In this document: one piece after another, positions 1 through 12,796 of the stretch | Layout of the letters: every line of letters starts with the position of its first letter | Numbering within the stretch: position 1 is the stretch's first letter | From: Branchiostoma floridae | Taxonomy: Eukaryota > Chordata > Leptocardii > Amphioxiformes > Branchiostomatidae | NCBI RefSeq assembly: GCF_000003815.2 | Contig: NW_023365802.1 | Location: 23,333-87,332, forward strand | Reading direction: 5' to 3' | Length of the DNA stretch: 64,000 nucleotides | Notes under the pieces: generated by a model | Told to the model about the DNA's origin: nothing | Database searches by the model: none | Seen by the model: only the letters and a program-made list of their open reading frames with translations | Position numbers and translations under genes: made by a program

Positions 1-713
1 AGGGAATCTGTAAGGGAATTTAAGCCCTTGACGCGTCAGGCACACAGAAATGGTTCGTTTCCGCGAGATTTGAGGACATGTAAAGGACTGTACACGTCTC
101 GTTTGCAGGCATGAATCTCCGGATTTTGAAGGACATGTTTAATTGCCAGGACTGTGTAAGTCAGTTTCCATCCTGGAAATGAGGCTTTTCAGACAGTGTT
201 GGTCAATAAAATTTAAGCTTACACTTGAGTACAGTGCTGCTATTTTACTCCTATGATATAACTAAATATAAAGCGCCCCCACGACCACCCCCGGTCAAGG
301 TACAGGTAAGCGGTAAGAACTAATGCTACATCTTTGTCGTTGCATGTGCACTTGATACCTCGTATGCTAAGAAAAGTCCATGGAAATCAGCGCATTCATC
401 AATATATGTAATAAGATACAACTTCCCTCACCACAATCCTTTATGACTTTAAAATCTTCCCGGTTCTCCGTCTATTCAGTAATAAGACTTGTTTCTATGA
501 AAATTCGAAACAATTTTTTTTTTGGTTTCATTTGGTGAAAAAATGACACGCATTTTTAAGCCTGAGTATCTCCATAAATAGGTTACTGGAATATTTTCCT
601 CTCAATACATTTAGGTTTCACTCTGTTCTAATTTTAACTGAATTAATAGAGTATGTGCGACTTATTCCAGAGTAAATTCGTTTTTTGTGTGCGTGTTTGT
701 GTTTGTGTCGGCA

Positions 714-1110
714 CGTATCATTGATGCCCCCTAGCGATTCTTAGCTATCTTTGATTTTCCTGCAATAGTGCCTTGAACTGATGGGAGGCAATTTTGATCC
801 ATACAGGGAATCCTGATGTTCTAGAACAGGGGTTAGCGTGAAAATCCGTATGAACTCATTGTGATAGTGATTCAGGTGTCATATTTTGGATAGCTTCAAT
901 ACAACATTTACTGTCCTCGATGTTAAATGATTTGTATGGAAAACAATAACGTTTCGTTTCTTCAATTTTCTTGTGTGTGGTTTGATATATCATATTCAAG
1001 ATTAAAAAATAACATTGAAGCTTAACAATAGTCATTGGGGCATGTCGAAATGATTTGCAGTTGTGGTAGATGATGCTAGGTGACGCTTTCGATCCGGAAG
1101 AAATATTTTA
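714..1110. repeat. Dispersed repeat / old segmental duplication, copy A
   Basis: This stretch aligns with 15629-16920 over several hundred bases. Shared blocks include the start TCATTGATGCCCC, the middle TTCTTGTGTGTGGTTTGAT and the end GATGCTAGGTGACGCTTTCG. A shorter block near 320-400 also matches 13470-13540. Copy A has no insertion at TTAA 1022-1025, whereas the other copy carries an 870-bp element at that site. Partial copies occur at 33826-33860 and 39806-39950, so this is a repeat family rather than a single duplication. No gene is visible in 1-1640. Confidence 0.7.
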
Positions 1111-1639
1111 CAATCCAGAATAAGAGCAGAAAAATGGACATGCACAATTTATCTGTGCTGAACATATGCAAATGTGCAGGCACACAAACAAATGAACGCA
1201 GTACATTTTGCATAGATTGGGGTGTTCCGGAAGAGTCCATTCATGTCCTGAGGGGTGGGGGGCTTTTTAAAAACAACTTGCAGTGTCATGATGTTCGGTA
1301 TAGGTCAATTTCTGCAAAATGTTAATGTGGAAGAGAGCATTTTTGCATTGGGATCGGATGTATTGAAATTCACCGTGTTTGCTCACGAGCAAATGCCGCG
1401 GCCTTTTTAGTTCATAAAATATACTTGCTAGACTTAGTGCAACTGACATCTGACCTCACGCGCGTTAAATTTCTTTTAAACATTAAAAAAAGGTCTAGAG
1501 TAAAGGTAAGGGCTCAAACAATACTAAAAGAAGATGAAGTTTTCAGCTTGAAGAAAACAAACAATTTACACAGTACCTGCACTTGCTTGTTTAAAATTAT
1601 CGAAACTTGTGCTTTTTTAATGAAATAAGGTTTATCGCA

Positions 1640-1700
1640 ATATTCTACTATATTCTACAAACATTCTACAAATATTCTACAAATATTCTACAAACATTCT
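1640..1700 (+). repeat. Short tandem repeat, about 10-15 bp unit
   Basis: About five imperfect copies of ATATTCTACAA stand directly before the recognisable part of the retroelement fragment at 1700. They may mark the truncation junction of that element. Confidence 0.6.
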
Positions 1701-2890
1701 CTTTTGGGCAAGACACAGTTGACATAGTCCAGTCCTACTGCTACCTGGGCTTGAATATTACTGCATCAGGCAGTTTCTCTCTTGCACAAAAACAGCTCTC
1801 ACTCAGAGCACGAAAGGCCATGTTCAGTCTCAAATCGCTACTCCGTTCGTCTGTCTCTCCGAAGTGCCTACTTAGAATATTCGACACTTGTATTAAACCA
1901 ATACTTCTGTATGGATGTGAAATCTGGGGTAAAGACCCTATAAATGACACCTCACCTATTGAAAATTCCCATAACCGCTTCTGCAAGAATGTACTTGGTG
2001 TGCACAGAAACAGTAGCAATGTAGCAGCCAGAGCAGAACTAGGAAGGTTCCCACTAGATTTAGATATATCCCTGCGCACTGTAAAATTCTGGACACACTT
2101 AACACAACTAGACTCCGATACACACCCGCTACAAGTTGATGCTCTCCGATTACAACATACATCTCTGACAAATAGTCGTCGACGGACATTATTACAGCGA
2201 GATCTTCGATCACGGTGGCTACTCATACTTATTATATGGTGATAGCACTAACTATGATCCTCAACATATATGCAATCTATTAAGGACAAGGTTTTCAGAT
2301 ATGTATATTCAAACTTTCTACCATAATCTGTCTGCCGATACTGGTAAGCTTAGATTTTACAGAAAATTTAAAACCGAATATTGTATAGAGAAATATCTCG
2401 AACTTTGTGACTTTGAGCAGCGTTCAGCTACCAGTAAGATTAGAATTAGTGCCCACCCCCTGGAAATAGAAAAGGGGAGATATATGAAGCTACCTGTGTC
2501 CGAGAGGATTTGTAAATATTGCCCCTCAAATGCTGTGGAAGACGAGAGTCATTTTATCACTAATTGTTCTTTTTATGATGATATAAGAAAACAACTATTT
2601 ATGAGTGTATCCAAAATACACGCTTACTTTCCAACTATTCCTGACAATGAAAAATCAATCCTACTATTAAAATCAAAGAACCCACACATTATAAAAGAAG
2701 TGGGTAAATTCGTCTTCCACTGCCTAAAGAGAAGAAGTCTAACCCAACAAAACCAGTATAATGCACACTAGCATAGCATATAGTCATAGAATGTAGTTCC
2801 TAGCACCTTTGTATTTTTCCTTATTTTACATGTTGTTTGTACCTGCAATTAGCCCTCGAGCAAGAACTTGCAATAAACATATCATTATAT
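1700..2890 (+). mobile_element. 5'-truncated, frameshifted non-LTR retrotransposon
   Basis: Two open stretches in different frames (about 1700-2242 and 2301-2771) together look like the C-terminal third of a non-LTR reverse transcriptase. The first contains YLGLNIT, then the thumb-region pattern CIKPILLYGCEIWG. The second contains KLRFYRKFKTEY, RISAHPLEIEKGRY and a Cys/His cluster (ICKYC...EDESHFITNC), typical of the C-terminal domain of such elements. The catalytic palm (FADD box) and any endonuclease are missing. A frameshift around 2200-2300 separates the two parts, so the element is dead. A tail with AATAAA lies near 2873. The clade cannot be decided from this fragment; CR1/L2-like is plausible. 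Confidence 0.75.
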
Positions 2891-3772
2891 ACTATAATTT
2901 ACTCACATAATAAGGAGATTATAACAGTACTTAGACCTAGCTAGTTATCGTACTGGAAATAGTTAAATGGCTTCACAATATTTATTTTTTTCTCTTTTGG
3001 AAAAATAGGAACTGGCGATTACAATAACCAATAAGTCAAGCATAGGAGCTCCTGTGGAAGAGTACATTCCTCTATAAGTGGCTTCTTCGGTACGCCCTGT
3101 TTTGGACCGTAATTAATTCACATTTGTTTACTTTTGGGGAGAATATACTGTTAAAAGCGCAGGGGTGATTTGGACAAGTCCACTGTCGCATTAAGAGCGG
3201 GATAGGTAAATACTAGTATACCGAATTTCGAGCCTTTCTAGTTCATCTTGTTTTTCCTATTGTCACTAAATATTACTCTAAGGGTAAAATATTTTTTCGT
3301 ATGCTTTTTTTCTAATATAGTCAATTAAAAAGCTTTTTATCTTATTTCTACGAAGGTTACATATCACATGTTTGTTCTTGATCCATCAATAATCTCAATG
3401 ACCTTATCTACATATTAGCAGACATGTAATAGCCATCTTTCCACAAGTCGTTGTGTGTGACCTTGCATTAACCTCTGTTTACCTCTGTTTACCCAATCTC
3501 TGGCTGGGATTTATGATCTGTCAGCGGGCAGCAACTACCGGTCCGCCCGCTAGGAGCGCGAATTAGTTAAGTTATATCTTAAACGTAGCAAACCACGTCA
3601 TTGCGCATATAAGGTCGTAGAACACAGTATTTTTCAGCGACCCCAATTTCTATGACGTAGGGGTAAAAAAGTAGTGCGGTCGAAATCTGGATGCGTCTGT
3701 AAACACTCTCACTTGTGAAAGGCATTAGGGGCATCAACTTATATAAAAGCATAATGTATCGACTTTCAGATA
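2891..3772. other. No gene seen
   Basis: AT-rich noncoding sequence. The only structure noticed is a short inverted pair GCGGGC...GCCCGC at about 3524-3550, which looks like part of an old repeat. Confidence 0.5.
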
Positions 3773-5546
3773 GTATGTATAAGATAATAATGTTTGTCCA
3801 TTCTGTGTGTCAATACACCTTTACAGCTTACTGCGTCTGTCAGTCGGTTGCAATTCCGCAGTGCCCGCATGACCCCACTTAAAATATGGCGTAATCGTTT
3901 TTCAAACCGGTAATTTTTGTCCAGTTTGTCTAATTCAAAAAATGCATTATATTTTTTTTTCGTCGATATCAGTCACCTTGTTGTCGGTAACTATCAAAAT
4001 CTCATAGATCGAAAACTGTGTGCTGCTACCGTAACGTTTACGTCAGTGGTTAACTTTGACACTTGTCAAAAAGTCACGTGAAGGGACGGGTGGACCGGTT
4101 AGACAGCTTTTACAGACAAGGTGGGACTCTAAACAGCACTACAAGCTTGAAGATCTCTAACCTTGTCGACAATTTTGTCTCACAGGTGGGCAAATTTTTA
4201 CTGTATGAATTCTATGTGAAGAAAGGAAGTCTTTTTTCGCTGTGAAAAGGGTTTGAAAAGTTACATTAAAACGTTTTGACACGCATACGGAGAAAGTATT
4301 ACTGCTCTCTCTTAATGATGTGTAAAACGACCAGGGCAGACAGAGTTCTGACAAGAGGCTTTTCTGACAGAATTCTCATCGTTTTCAAAATTACGACTCA
4401 TTCGAAAGTTACTAAAATCTTGTTCTCGGGGCATTGTAATGGGGGGGGGGGGGGGGTTACATGCGAAAACGTTTCAAGGCGAGACATACATTAGTGGGCT
4501 AAGTCATAGCCACCGTATTCTAGCTATGCTGTAGTTTGTGTGAAAGTACGTGACCATACTACAAAGTTGTACGTGGGCGAGTCAAAACATAATGCCAGTA
4601 GTTTTATAGCAAGCTCTTTTCTTTCTGAATTTTAACTTATTTCATAAAAGAAGGACCTTGCTTTATATCCAATTACCTGAGTGTATGTATAAAATCATGA
4701 TGTTTGACCATTCTATGTATCAATACGCATAACCTTAACAGCTGACTGTCTTGGTGAGTCGACTGCAATTCCGCAGGGTTCCGCATGGCCCCACTTTAAA
4801 GAGGTCGTTTTCTTTTTTTTTCCAAAACGATATTGTTTTGTTATTTTTACTTATTTTGTAGGTTTTACTCGATTTCAACATATTAGTTTGTCCAGATTGA
4901 AAACGGTACTCTACTATAGTTTTTTTGCGTCAATATCAGTGACCTTGTGGTCCTTAACTATCGAAATCCCAAAGGCAGAACACTGTTGACGTCAGTGGTT
5001 GTTACCTTTGACACTTATCGCAAAGTAATGACGGGTGGACCGGTTATACAGCTTTTACAGACAGGGTGGGACTCTGATCAGCACTACAGATTTGAAGACC
5101 TCTTACGTTGTCGCGAATTTTGTCTCACAGGTGGGGAAATATTTTCTATATAGATTCTAGGTAAAGGAATGAAGTTGAGAACAGCGATTGAATAGTCACA
5201 TAAAAGGTTTTTTTCACGCATATGTAAAAAGTAATACTACTTCCTCATAGTTATATGTAAAGCCACCAGAAGGGACAGAGTTCTAATAGAAGCCGTCCCT
5301 GAATGAATTCTTCTAGTTTTCAAAAATGCGAAATGTCCCAAAGTACAATGGAGGGGGTGGGATGGCGGCTGTGGTACGAAAACGTCATAGAGATTGTATT
5401 CTAGCTATGCTGTAGTTTGTGTAAAAATACGTGACCATACTACAAAGTAGTACGTGAGCGAGGCAGAACATAATGCCAGTGGTATTATGACAAGCTATTT
5501 TCTCTCCGAATTTTAGCTTATTTTAAAAAGGAATGACCTTCCTATG
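3773..5546 (+). repeat. Imperfect tandem duplication, about 0.9 kb unit
   Basis: Two consecutive diverged copies. 3773-3880 matches 4684-4800 (both with CAATTCCGCAG). 3963-4200 matches 4928-5150 (GGTGGACCGGTTA, TTTTACAGACA, TTTTGTCTCACAGGTGGG). 4516-4665 matches 5396-5546 (GTATTCTAGCTATGCTGTAG). The offset drifts from about 965 to 880 bp through indels. No convincing coding potential is shared between the copies. The first copy carries a G run at 4441-4457. Confidence 0.8.
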
Positions 5547-6368
5547 AGACCAATCGCATTTAGCTTTTACCTCGACCTCGTAATTGAGCCAAGTCATGCT
5601 GTAACTGAAAATAAAACCATACTGCGACACGTAAGCAAGCTTCTCGCCAAACCTATGCCAAAGGTGAAACCTTGACATGCCAGTCGTTTGACTCACAATA
5701 GGCCTGGGGGAACGGACCGATTTGGCCTCATTCATGTAGAAGTGAGTCCACGGTGACTCAGCACCCTACTACCTCTAACATTTCTGTCTGATATTATAAG
5801 GCAGTATCAAACTCACCCCTGGGAATGACGGCTTTAAAAAATATACCCCCACGTGGACAATATTTTCAAGTAAATCTGGTTTTCTACATCATATTTTTTT
5901 TCAAATATAAAACTTGTCCACATTCCAAGGCTAGTAATAAGTATAATTAGTGAATATGCTTAATGGTATTGCCATGACTTTAAAAGAAAAACAATAATTT
6001 CAGAAGTGCATTCAACGAGAAAGAAAAGCCGCATGTCAACTGTAATGATCTATTTTGTTCTGATACTCGACGAACTAATCTCCAACTGACATGTGACACG
6101 TAATGCAATTTGTTAACTCCAAATCTGTCTGAAGTGTAACATATCCACATTGCGACACATTGACCATAAGGCAATAAAATAAAAACGTGAAGTAAATAGT
6201 CACTGACGAAAGACGACAAATTTTGCCTAAATGTATGGCCGTCTACAAAACTTCGTAAATTGCTTAAGGTCTCTTTGATGACTTTCTTCTTCCCATAGAC
6301 TTCTATGTTATAATTCGTGTTTTACATGGTCGCGTTTATAATGAAGCTACATAAAATGTCAGCAGATT
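5547..6368. other. No gene seen
   Basis: Noncoding sequence with no recognised repeat, motif or splice-flanked open frame. Confidence 0.5.
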
Positions 6369-8577
6369 TTTACCTCCATGAAATGTCATGGAATGGAGGT
6401 TATATTTTCTGTTAGGTGTCTCTGTCTGTGTAGATGTTTACTCAAGAACGGCTGGATGGATTGGTGTCATAATTGTTGTGTTGGTGAGGTGTGATGAAAG
6501 CTTGAATCGAGGAGATATTGGGAGCCGTATCTGTCGGTATAATCGATGTAATAATATCAGAAATCACCCCTATATTTGAGATGTATTGGTACAGGCATCG
6601 TGCTTTATGTGTTTGTTAATGGGCTTAGCTGCAAGCAGATAGTGAGGTAATTTCTATGACAGCTGATGGGGAACCCCGATTAGTTTTATTCATGTCTGCT
6701 TAGGATCCTTTCAAATATTTGTAACAGTTGCCCCTGCCTGCCCAGTGCAACATTCTAGAACATCTGTTTTGGGAGGCTGACAATTTTGATTGTGATAATA
6801 AATTGCATGTATCATTGTATGTACTTGTGCGTTTGGGGGCGCACTGTGTTATATTTTGTTTGTGTTGTTTGATGGTTTGTGGTGCGTTTTGCGTAACGCG
6901 GATGTTGCGTGAGTATGTAATTGGATGTATGACATATCTAATATGTGGATGTGTTAGGTAATCCCTTATCTGAACAGGTGTGCGTATAGAAACTGGTTAG
7001 GGTAATGCAACTGTTAAACGATGCTGGGCAACTGTTTGCCTATGCTGGGCAACTGTTTCCCGATGCTGGACAATTTGAATATGATAAATAACTTTGTATG
7101 TAGCCACTTGTGCCTTTGGGGACCTGGTGTGTTAAACTTCGTTTGTGCTGTTCGATTTTGTGCTCCGCGTGGCTTATATTTTTTTAATGCTGATGTTGTG
7201 TTGGTAAGTACTTGCATTATTATATATCGGGCATCAACTTGTCCCCGAATCCTACATGTAGCTATTGGTTGTCGGATATTTCATGTCCTTTTGGTTGTGT
7301 TGATGATGTGTTTGTATCCTGTATTGTATTTCTTGTATTGCCGTAGTGTTTTTGTCATATGTCATATTATGACAAATCATACAGTTGCGATTTATCCCAG
7401 TATGTAGATCTTAATGCCTGTCTTGTAAAATGAGTGGTTACTGTCTGTGGTTTTCGCACCTATATTTTGTTCCCGTTTGCGATATTGATATATGGTTTGG
7501 TGTGCCCAGTGTACACAGTCGTTATGTGTCACTGTCTGTGTAGATATACTCAAGAACGGCTGGGTGGATTGGTTTCATACTGGTTGTGTTGGTGGGGTGT
7601 GATGAAAGGTGGAATCGATGAGATTTTGGGAGTTGTATCTGTTGTTGTAATTGATGTTAAAATATCAGAAATCACCCCTATATTTGAGATATATTGGAAC
7701 CATCATCCTGCTTTATGTGTTTGTTAATGTGCTTAGCTTCAAGCAGATGGTGAGGTGACAGCTGTTTGGGGAACCCCGAGTTTTTTTAATACGATAATTA
7801 GTTTTATTTATGTCTGCTTAGGATATCATGGAGATGTGAAGCGTAAGTATAATTGTAAGAAGTTGAGGTACATTTAACGATAATGCTTAACAGGTATGGA
7901 TGTCTCACATACTGTACTGCTAATTTGAGTGACATGGTGATTAAAATGCCATTAGGTCCTCTCATCTGGGTTGGGTGTCAGAAGTTTTATGGGCGACACA
8001 GTTGTTCTGATTTTGTTACGATAAGGGACAGTTGTTAGTTGTCTCTTTCGTAGCCAATGGTACTTGTTTTTTAGCAGACGGGGTTGGCGCCAAGTATTTA
8101 TCTTACAGTTGGTGTAGGGCTGTCAGAGGAAAGTGTGCATCTCATTTTTGTACCGTGTGAACAGCTGATGTTATGACATATTGGTGGAAAATCAAATCAC
8201 AATCTGACTAAAGTTGGCCACATCCCTTCTTCTTTCTGAGTTTTAAAACTTCCTCCCACCACACAGCTTTGAGGCACATAGTCGAACCTCAATAATGCTG
8301 ACAACCTTAGACATTTTAAATGCCAAACATCAAGCTTAAGGACACCACGCTACCATATGCCGTCGACCTCTTAAACGCACATTACACAATTGTCACATTT
8401 TGATAATTACTAATCAGATGGACATCCTCTGTGTCATTAAATAAATACACCACTACTTTCCCATAACATTTATATTATATAACCATTACTATCAAATACA
8501 ACCGACTATAAACATACATACCATCCACAAAAAAGCAATAAATATTTCATGGAGGTATGAGGTCCCCGAACTCTAGT
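6369..8577 (+). mobile_element. Nonautonomous element, possibly Helitron-type
   Basis: The left end is TACCTCCATGAAATGTCATG and the right end has ATTTCATGGAGGTA, an inverted match of 14 bp. The right end then continues with the TCAT/ATGA mini-hairpin, GGTCCCCGAACT and CTAG followed by T, which fits a Helitron 3' end (hairpin, short spacer, CTRR, host T). A second terminus with the same GGAACTCTAGTT ending is at about 62620-62640. Inside are two direct copies of a 250-bp block (6436-6685 and 7545-7805, both with AGAAATCACCCCTATATTTG) and a second internal duplication (about 6770-6960 versus 7070-7250). No Rep/helicase coding is visible. Exact ends and class are uncertain; no clear 5' TC was identified. 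Confidence 0.4.
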
Positions 8578-9640
8578 TCATTCTATTTTGAGCAAATTTA
8601 CTCTATATCATGAAAAAAAAATTGTCAATGACTAGAATCCATGGGTTTGTTGTTTATAGCAATTACAAGCCACAATTAGTCAATCCCCGCAAAATGCACT
8701 TTTTCCTTGCTAGCGTAAAACCGCACCACTCAGAGCCTAGGACTGTGTACCTCCGACCTAGCGCGCGGCTGTCAAACTTTACCTGCTACTTTCTTCAGTT
8801 ACAAGCAAGCTTTCACCAATCTAACTTTTGATATCAGTTCGGCTGGCCAAAAGGCAATTTATCACCGCTAAAAACATGCGTCCATGCAGCCGTTCAGTTT
8901 TTGGCTCGGATCTAGTTTAGGGTACCCACTCGCGGAGTAATACATCAATGAGACCTTAAGTAACTTTTATGTCGAGTTTATCTGTACCTGGACGCCTAAC
9001 CATCGTTATGGACGTTTGACTTATTTGTTTAATTGAAGAGTGTGGAAGGCCAATGCTAGGTATATATTTTCAACAATCACTTAATGTGTTATTATCTAAT
9101 AGCCAGCCGCCGCGGACAAATCAGAAGGCCATATTCCATGTTGGTTATGAAGCCGTTACACATAGATTCCAGCCAGGCAGTTGTTAAACAAAATCAAAAC
9201 CGGTGTTGATTTTGTTCTCATTTATCGATAAGAAGAAGCGATATACAGTAAAGTAGCCAATCAGAATAGCACATAGCATGGAGTAAAGATCAGACCCCGC
9301 AGGGAGGAATGATCATAAATACAGCAACGTAAGACTAAAAGTTTGAAAAGGCTTGAGATGCCAAGACTGCAATGTTGCCAAAATTTTCTGTGGAATTTTT
9401 TGTTTCAAAATGCAACCTGTAATCTCCTTACAAATGTATGTGCCAAAGGACAAATGTGAATATTCAGAAATTCGACAAAGGAATTCACACGTACCAAGGC
9501 AGGGATATCTTACGTCATACAGCAGTTGGCAAGTTTGGGAAGGCTATATGATAATAAGGCTAATGACCCGTATATGGTGTCATAACGCATGGTCCTTTGC
9601 TAGAACCACCAAATAAAACAACCCGTAATTAACACGCTTT
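8578..9640. other. No gene seen upstream of the small peptide gene
   Basis: Noncoding flank. Open frames here lack recognisable composition or splice context. Confidence 0.45.
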
Positions 9641-9648
9641 TATATAAG
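9641..9648 (+). promoter_or_regulatory. TATA box of the small secreted peptide gene
   Basis: TATATAAG lies 36 bp before the ATG at 9684. A start site about 30 bp downstream (near 9671-9676) would leave a very short 5' leader. The leader also contains CATTAG|GT at 9671-9678, which could instead be a splice acceptor for a further upstream noncoding exon, but the box makes a local start more likely. Confidence 0.6.
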
Positions 9649-9683
9649 TAAACTATAACTTTTTACCTTGCATTAGGTGAAAG

Positions 9684-10144
9684 ATGAGGGGAAACTTGAA
9701 GCTCCTCCTCCTGCTGATTGCCTTGGCGGCCATGATGCCGGATGGTGCTGATGCTGGAGTGATCCTCCCCAAACAGGATGGTGACGACAACAACATCCGG
9801 GCCAATGTAGAGCGCAAGCCTCGTGACCTGGCACCACGTACGAGCATTATAACATACTAAATCTTTATGGCTAAAAACCACACTTACATTTTTATAGTGA
9901 CAATTAGACGAAACAATATCACATACATATATACTTGATGTACAACAACTCAAAAACATAATTTATACTTGTAAGTTTATTATGAGCATTTCTATATTTG
10001 GTGTGAAGTTATCAATGCTAAATGCTAAAAGTTGTTCATTCATAATATTTTGACGACGGCACTTTACTATCTAATATTGAAACAGTACTGTTCACCCCTG
10101 TAGGTTGCCTTTGCGCCCTGGACCCCCAATGTTGTTCTGGCTGA
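9684..10144 (+). CDS. Small secreted cysteine-rich peptide precursor (2 exons)
   Basis: Exon 1 is 9684-9837 and exon 2 is 10104-10144, with a GT-AG phase-1 intron (donor C|GTACGA, acceptor TTCACCCCTGTAG). The joined frame gives 64 residues. Residues 1-24 are a textbook signal peptide: MRGN, a Leu/Ile/Ala core, then GADA as a likely cleavage site. Residues 25-51 form an acidic then basic propeptide with VERKPR, a possible processing site. Exon 2 supplies the whole cysteine part, RCLCALDPQCCSG then TGA, so the framework is C-x-C-x5-C-C. Secretion and a disulphide-linked mature peptide are inferred. I do not recognise the family; a host-defence or signalling peptide are both possible. A TATA box lies just upstream and AATAAA 93 bp after the stop, so the unit looks complete. 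The donor is weaker than consensus, which is the main doubt. Confidence 0.68.
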
Positions 10145-10236
10145 AGAATGGTGACAAATCATCATGAACAGGGCATATGTTTCCTGACTTCCTTTACATT
10201 AAATCACTGTAGTTTTAAGCACATCTTACAAATTAG

Positions 10237-10242
10237 AATAAA
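10237..10242 (+). terminator. Poly(A) signal of the small peptide gene
   Basis: AATAAA, 93 bp after the TGA at 10142-10144, on the same strand and at a normal distance for a short 3' UTR. Confidence 0.5.
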
Positions 10243-10429
10243 GTTTGCCTACATTGTACTAGCTTTTTCAAGGTTGCAGCATTCATTTTTTCTTCTTCTA
10301 GACTATTCTGTACAGTCATTAATAAGGTTGTAGCATCGATGTTTTGTTTTTCTCTCGACAATTAAAATCCCTCTGGGGAATTATTTGATAAATAGCTAGA
10401 TGGCTATAAATTTTGAAACACATGTGCAC

Positions 10430-11120
10430 AATTTGCACTTTCAGTTTTGGGTGTCAAAAGTCAGAAAATGAGTAGACAGTTATTTTGTGCTTTCCCAACT
10501 TTCAGTATATCATGAACTTTCAGAATAAACAAATGACTACTTTATAACACGTAATTATCCCAGTCGGCCTAAGAACAGCATATATACTTCACATAAATGC
10601 GTTTTTATTTAGTTATGGCATGACATATATGCCATTAGAAAACTGTTTTTTTAAGTTTTCCCTAAAATTTAGAATTTTTCTGTTTAAATATACGTTGTAA
10701 AGATAACATCACTTTAATGCGATACGATCATCTAACAGCATTATCTAAAAGAACAACGATTTGAAAGTGAATGTGAATGAATTGATTTGACATGAATTGT
10801 TGCCACCAAAGCGTATGGCCTTTACCTTTCGATACGGTCTATAAGAACGTCATCAGAACAAGCGAAGAAGCTGACTTTTAGAAATGATATTATGAGAAAC
10901 ATGTAAAATTGACATTATCTGGACAGACGCATTTGCAGATTTTCTTAGTTATTCCATTATCTGTACTCCTATCAATTAAGGTGGCAATAAATTACGGTTT
11001 AAGGACCAAATCCTTGTCGTTCTGGTGTCTTACATGGGACGTTTGCATAGTAATTATTGTATGAATTTAATTATCTGGTGCTTTTTATCAAAACAATTTT
11101 AATCAGTATACTTTCATCCA
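10430..11120 (+). repeat. Inverted paralogue of 18230-18690
   Basis: Matching blocks in opposite orientation include GGTGTCAAAAGTCAGAAAA (10449 here, reverse complement near 18670), the AAGAACAG block near 10570 versus 18550, GTAAAGATAACAT (10697 versus 18470) and ACAAGCGAAGAAGCTGA (10858 versus 18320). The pair brackets the 11-18 kb interval in inverted orientation. No coding is apparent. Confidence 0.65.
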
Positions 11121-11439
11121 ATAAAGTCAATTGAAAGTAACTACCGAAAAATAAACTTTTGAGCACATTTGCGAAATTTGACCACAATTCACCGAGATGA
11201 ATTTTTTTCTTTCCGTAGCCCTGGTACCCTCCCAGTACGCCCTATTTACATTCAGTGCATCATCTTCGACTTCGGTGAATGAATGCTTTATGCAAATACA
11301 AACCCGATTTTTTTAGCTTTTTAGGAATATCATTCTTTCAGCCTTAAACTGTGGGATTTCTAAGGACTCTGAGAGGGTATATAAAAACACTATAACAAAA
11401 AGTAGCTGGATGGTTTTAATTATTCGGCTATTCATAATG

Positions 11440-11612
11440 GTGTATTTGTGTGTTTGTGTGTGTTTGTGATTCTGTGTATGTGTGTGTGTGCACGTTTGTG
11501 CGCATGTGCGTGTGTTTGTCTATTTGTTCATGTGTGTGCATGTCTGTGATTTTGTGTAAGTGTGTGACTGTGTGTGTGCATGTATGTGTGTGTGTCTGTG
11601 TGTATGTATACT
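11440..11612 (+). repeat. TG-rich microsatellite
   Basis: Interrupted (TG)n with TGTGTTTGTG and TGCATG variants. Confidence 0.85.
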
Positions 11613-12796
11613 AAGTTCCTAAGGGAATAACATTGAGACAAATCTGCGTTTTGATCCAGTTACCTCTGGGGTCTGGGTCAAACACCTTACCGATAGCGCC
11701 ACCTGATGTCACAATTATCTGCACTCTTGGTACACTATCTTGGCTGTCTGCTAAAGTATAGCGTTCCTCAAGAACTGAGTAAATGATAATGATACGTTCG
11801 AATGAATAACCTAATAAAAAGAACTGTTGCGTATATCTATCTTTCCGAACGTTGCGTAGTAAACGGTAATTGGTACTAGTAATATTAGATATACGCAGTT
11901 ATTGATTTTGTTGTGTGTGTCTTTGGGGTAACGTTTATCTCCCCCTCCGAAATGTCAGATTGGTACAACCCTGCCAATGCCCACGGCAAAAAAGGGACTA
12001 TTTGTCTCCTTCTGCCTGAATAGATGCGGTCACGAGTTGTTTTAGACCGTACCAGTTCCCAAAAGCCTCTACATGTTCACAATGGAGTGTTTATTATATA
12101 CGTTTCACGCTTATTGAATAGCAGATTGCGTTTGAACTTTGAAACTATCGCATGTTCCTAGCTTATTAAAGTTAGTTGAACACAGGCATAGGCATACCCT
12201 GATATTTGAGGTCACTGAATCCTTAAGTGAACAAAGTGAAATTGCATACATGAAGCATATCTAGCGTCTTTTTTATATTGATAAATTCAGATTATGTATA
12301 TTAGTTGGAATAATCAGGGCAATGTATGAGTTTATTGCTTATCTCAAGTGAGTTGATACAAACTACCGCAGTCTCAAATTATGTAGTACAGGTAACAGGG
12401 AACTAAGGTTGAGAAGAAGCTTACATCACCTAACCAGTCACTAAGGCACAATTTTGTTCAGAATTTCAACAACCTGTTCTCATATGACCGGTGCACATGT
12501 CCAGTAAGCATCACATCATCACCACAAATAAGCAAGAAGTTTATGTTTATGACTGACAATGGGATCTATTCAATATTATATACATGTCGCTAAAGATTAC
12601 GATTAAGTCAAACTACTCTAAGATTAGCAAAATATACATTCAACCTGCCTGAACTTCAAAAGAGTGACGTTTTCCTAAACGTGACTCCAGCTGTCTTTTA
12701 CGTACGTGAACACGTCCCTTTTTTACGATCGGTCAATTATCTAGTGGTGTTTAAAATGGAGGCTCGCCTGTCTTGTGTCAAACTGACACAACTCCG
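11613..12796. other. No gene seen
   Basis: Noncoding, AT-rich, without a recognised repeat or splice-flanked open frame. Confidence 0.45.
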
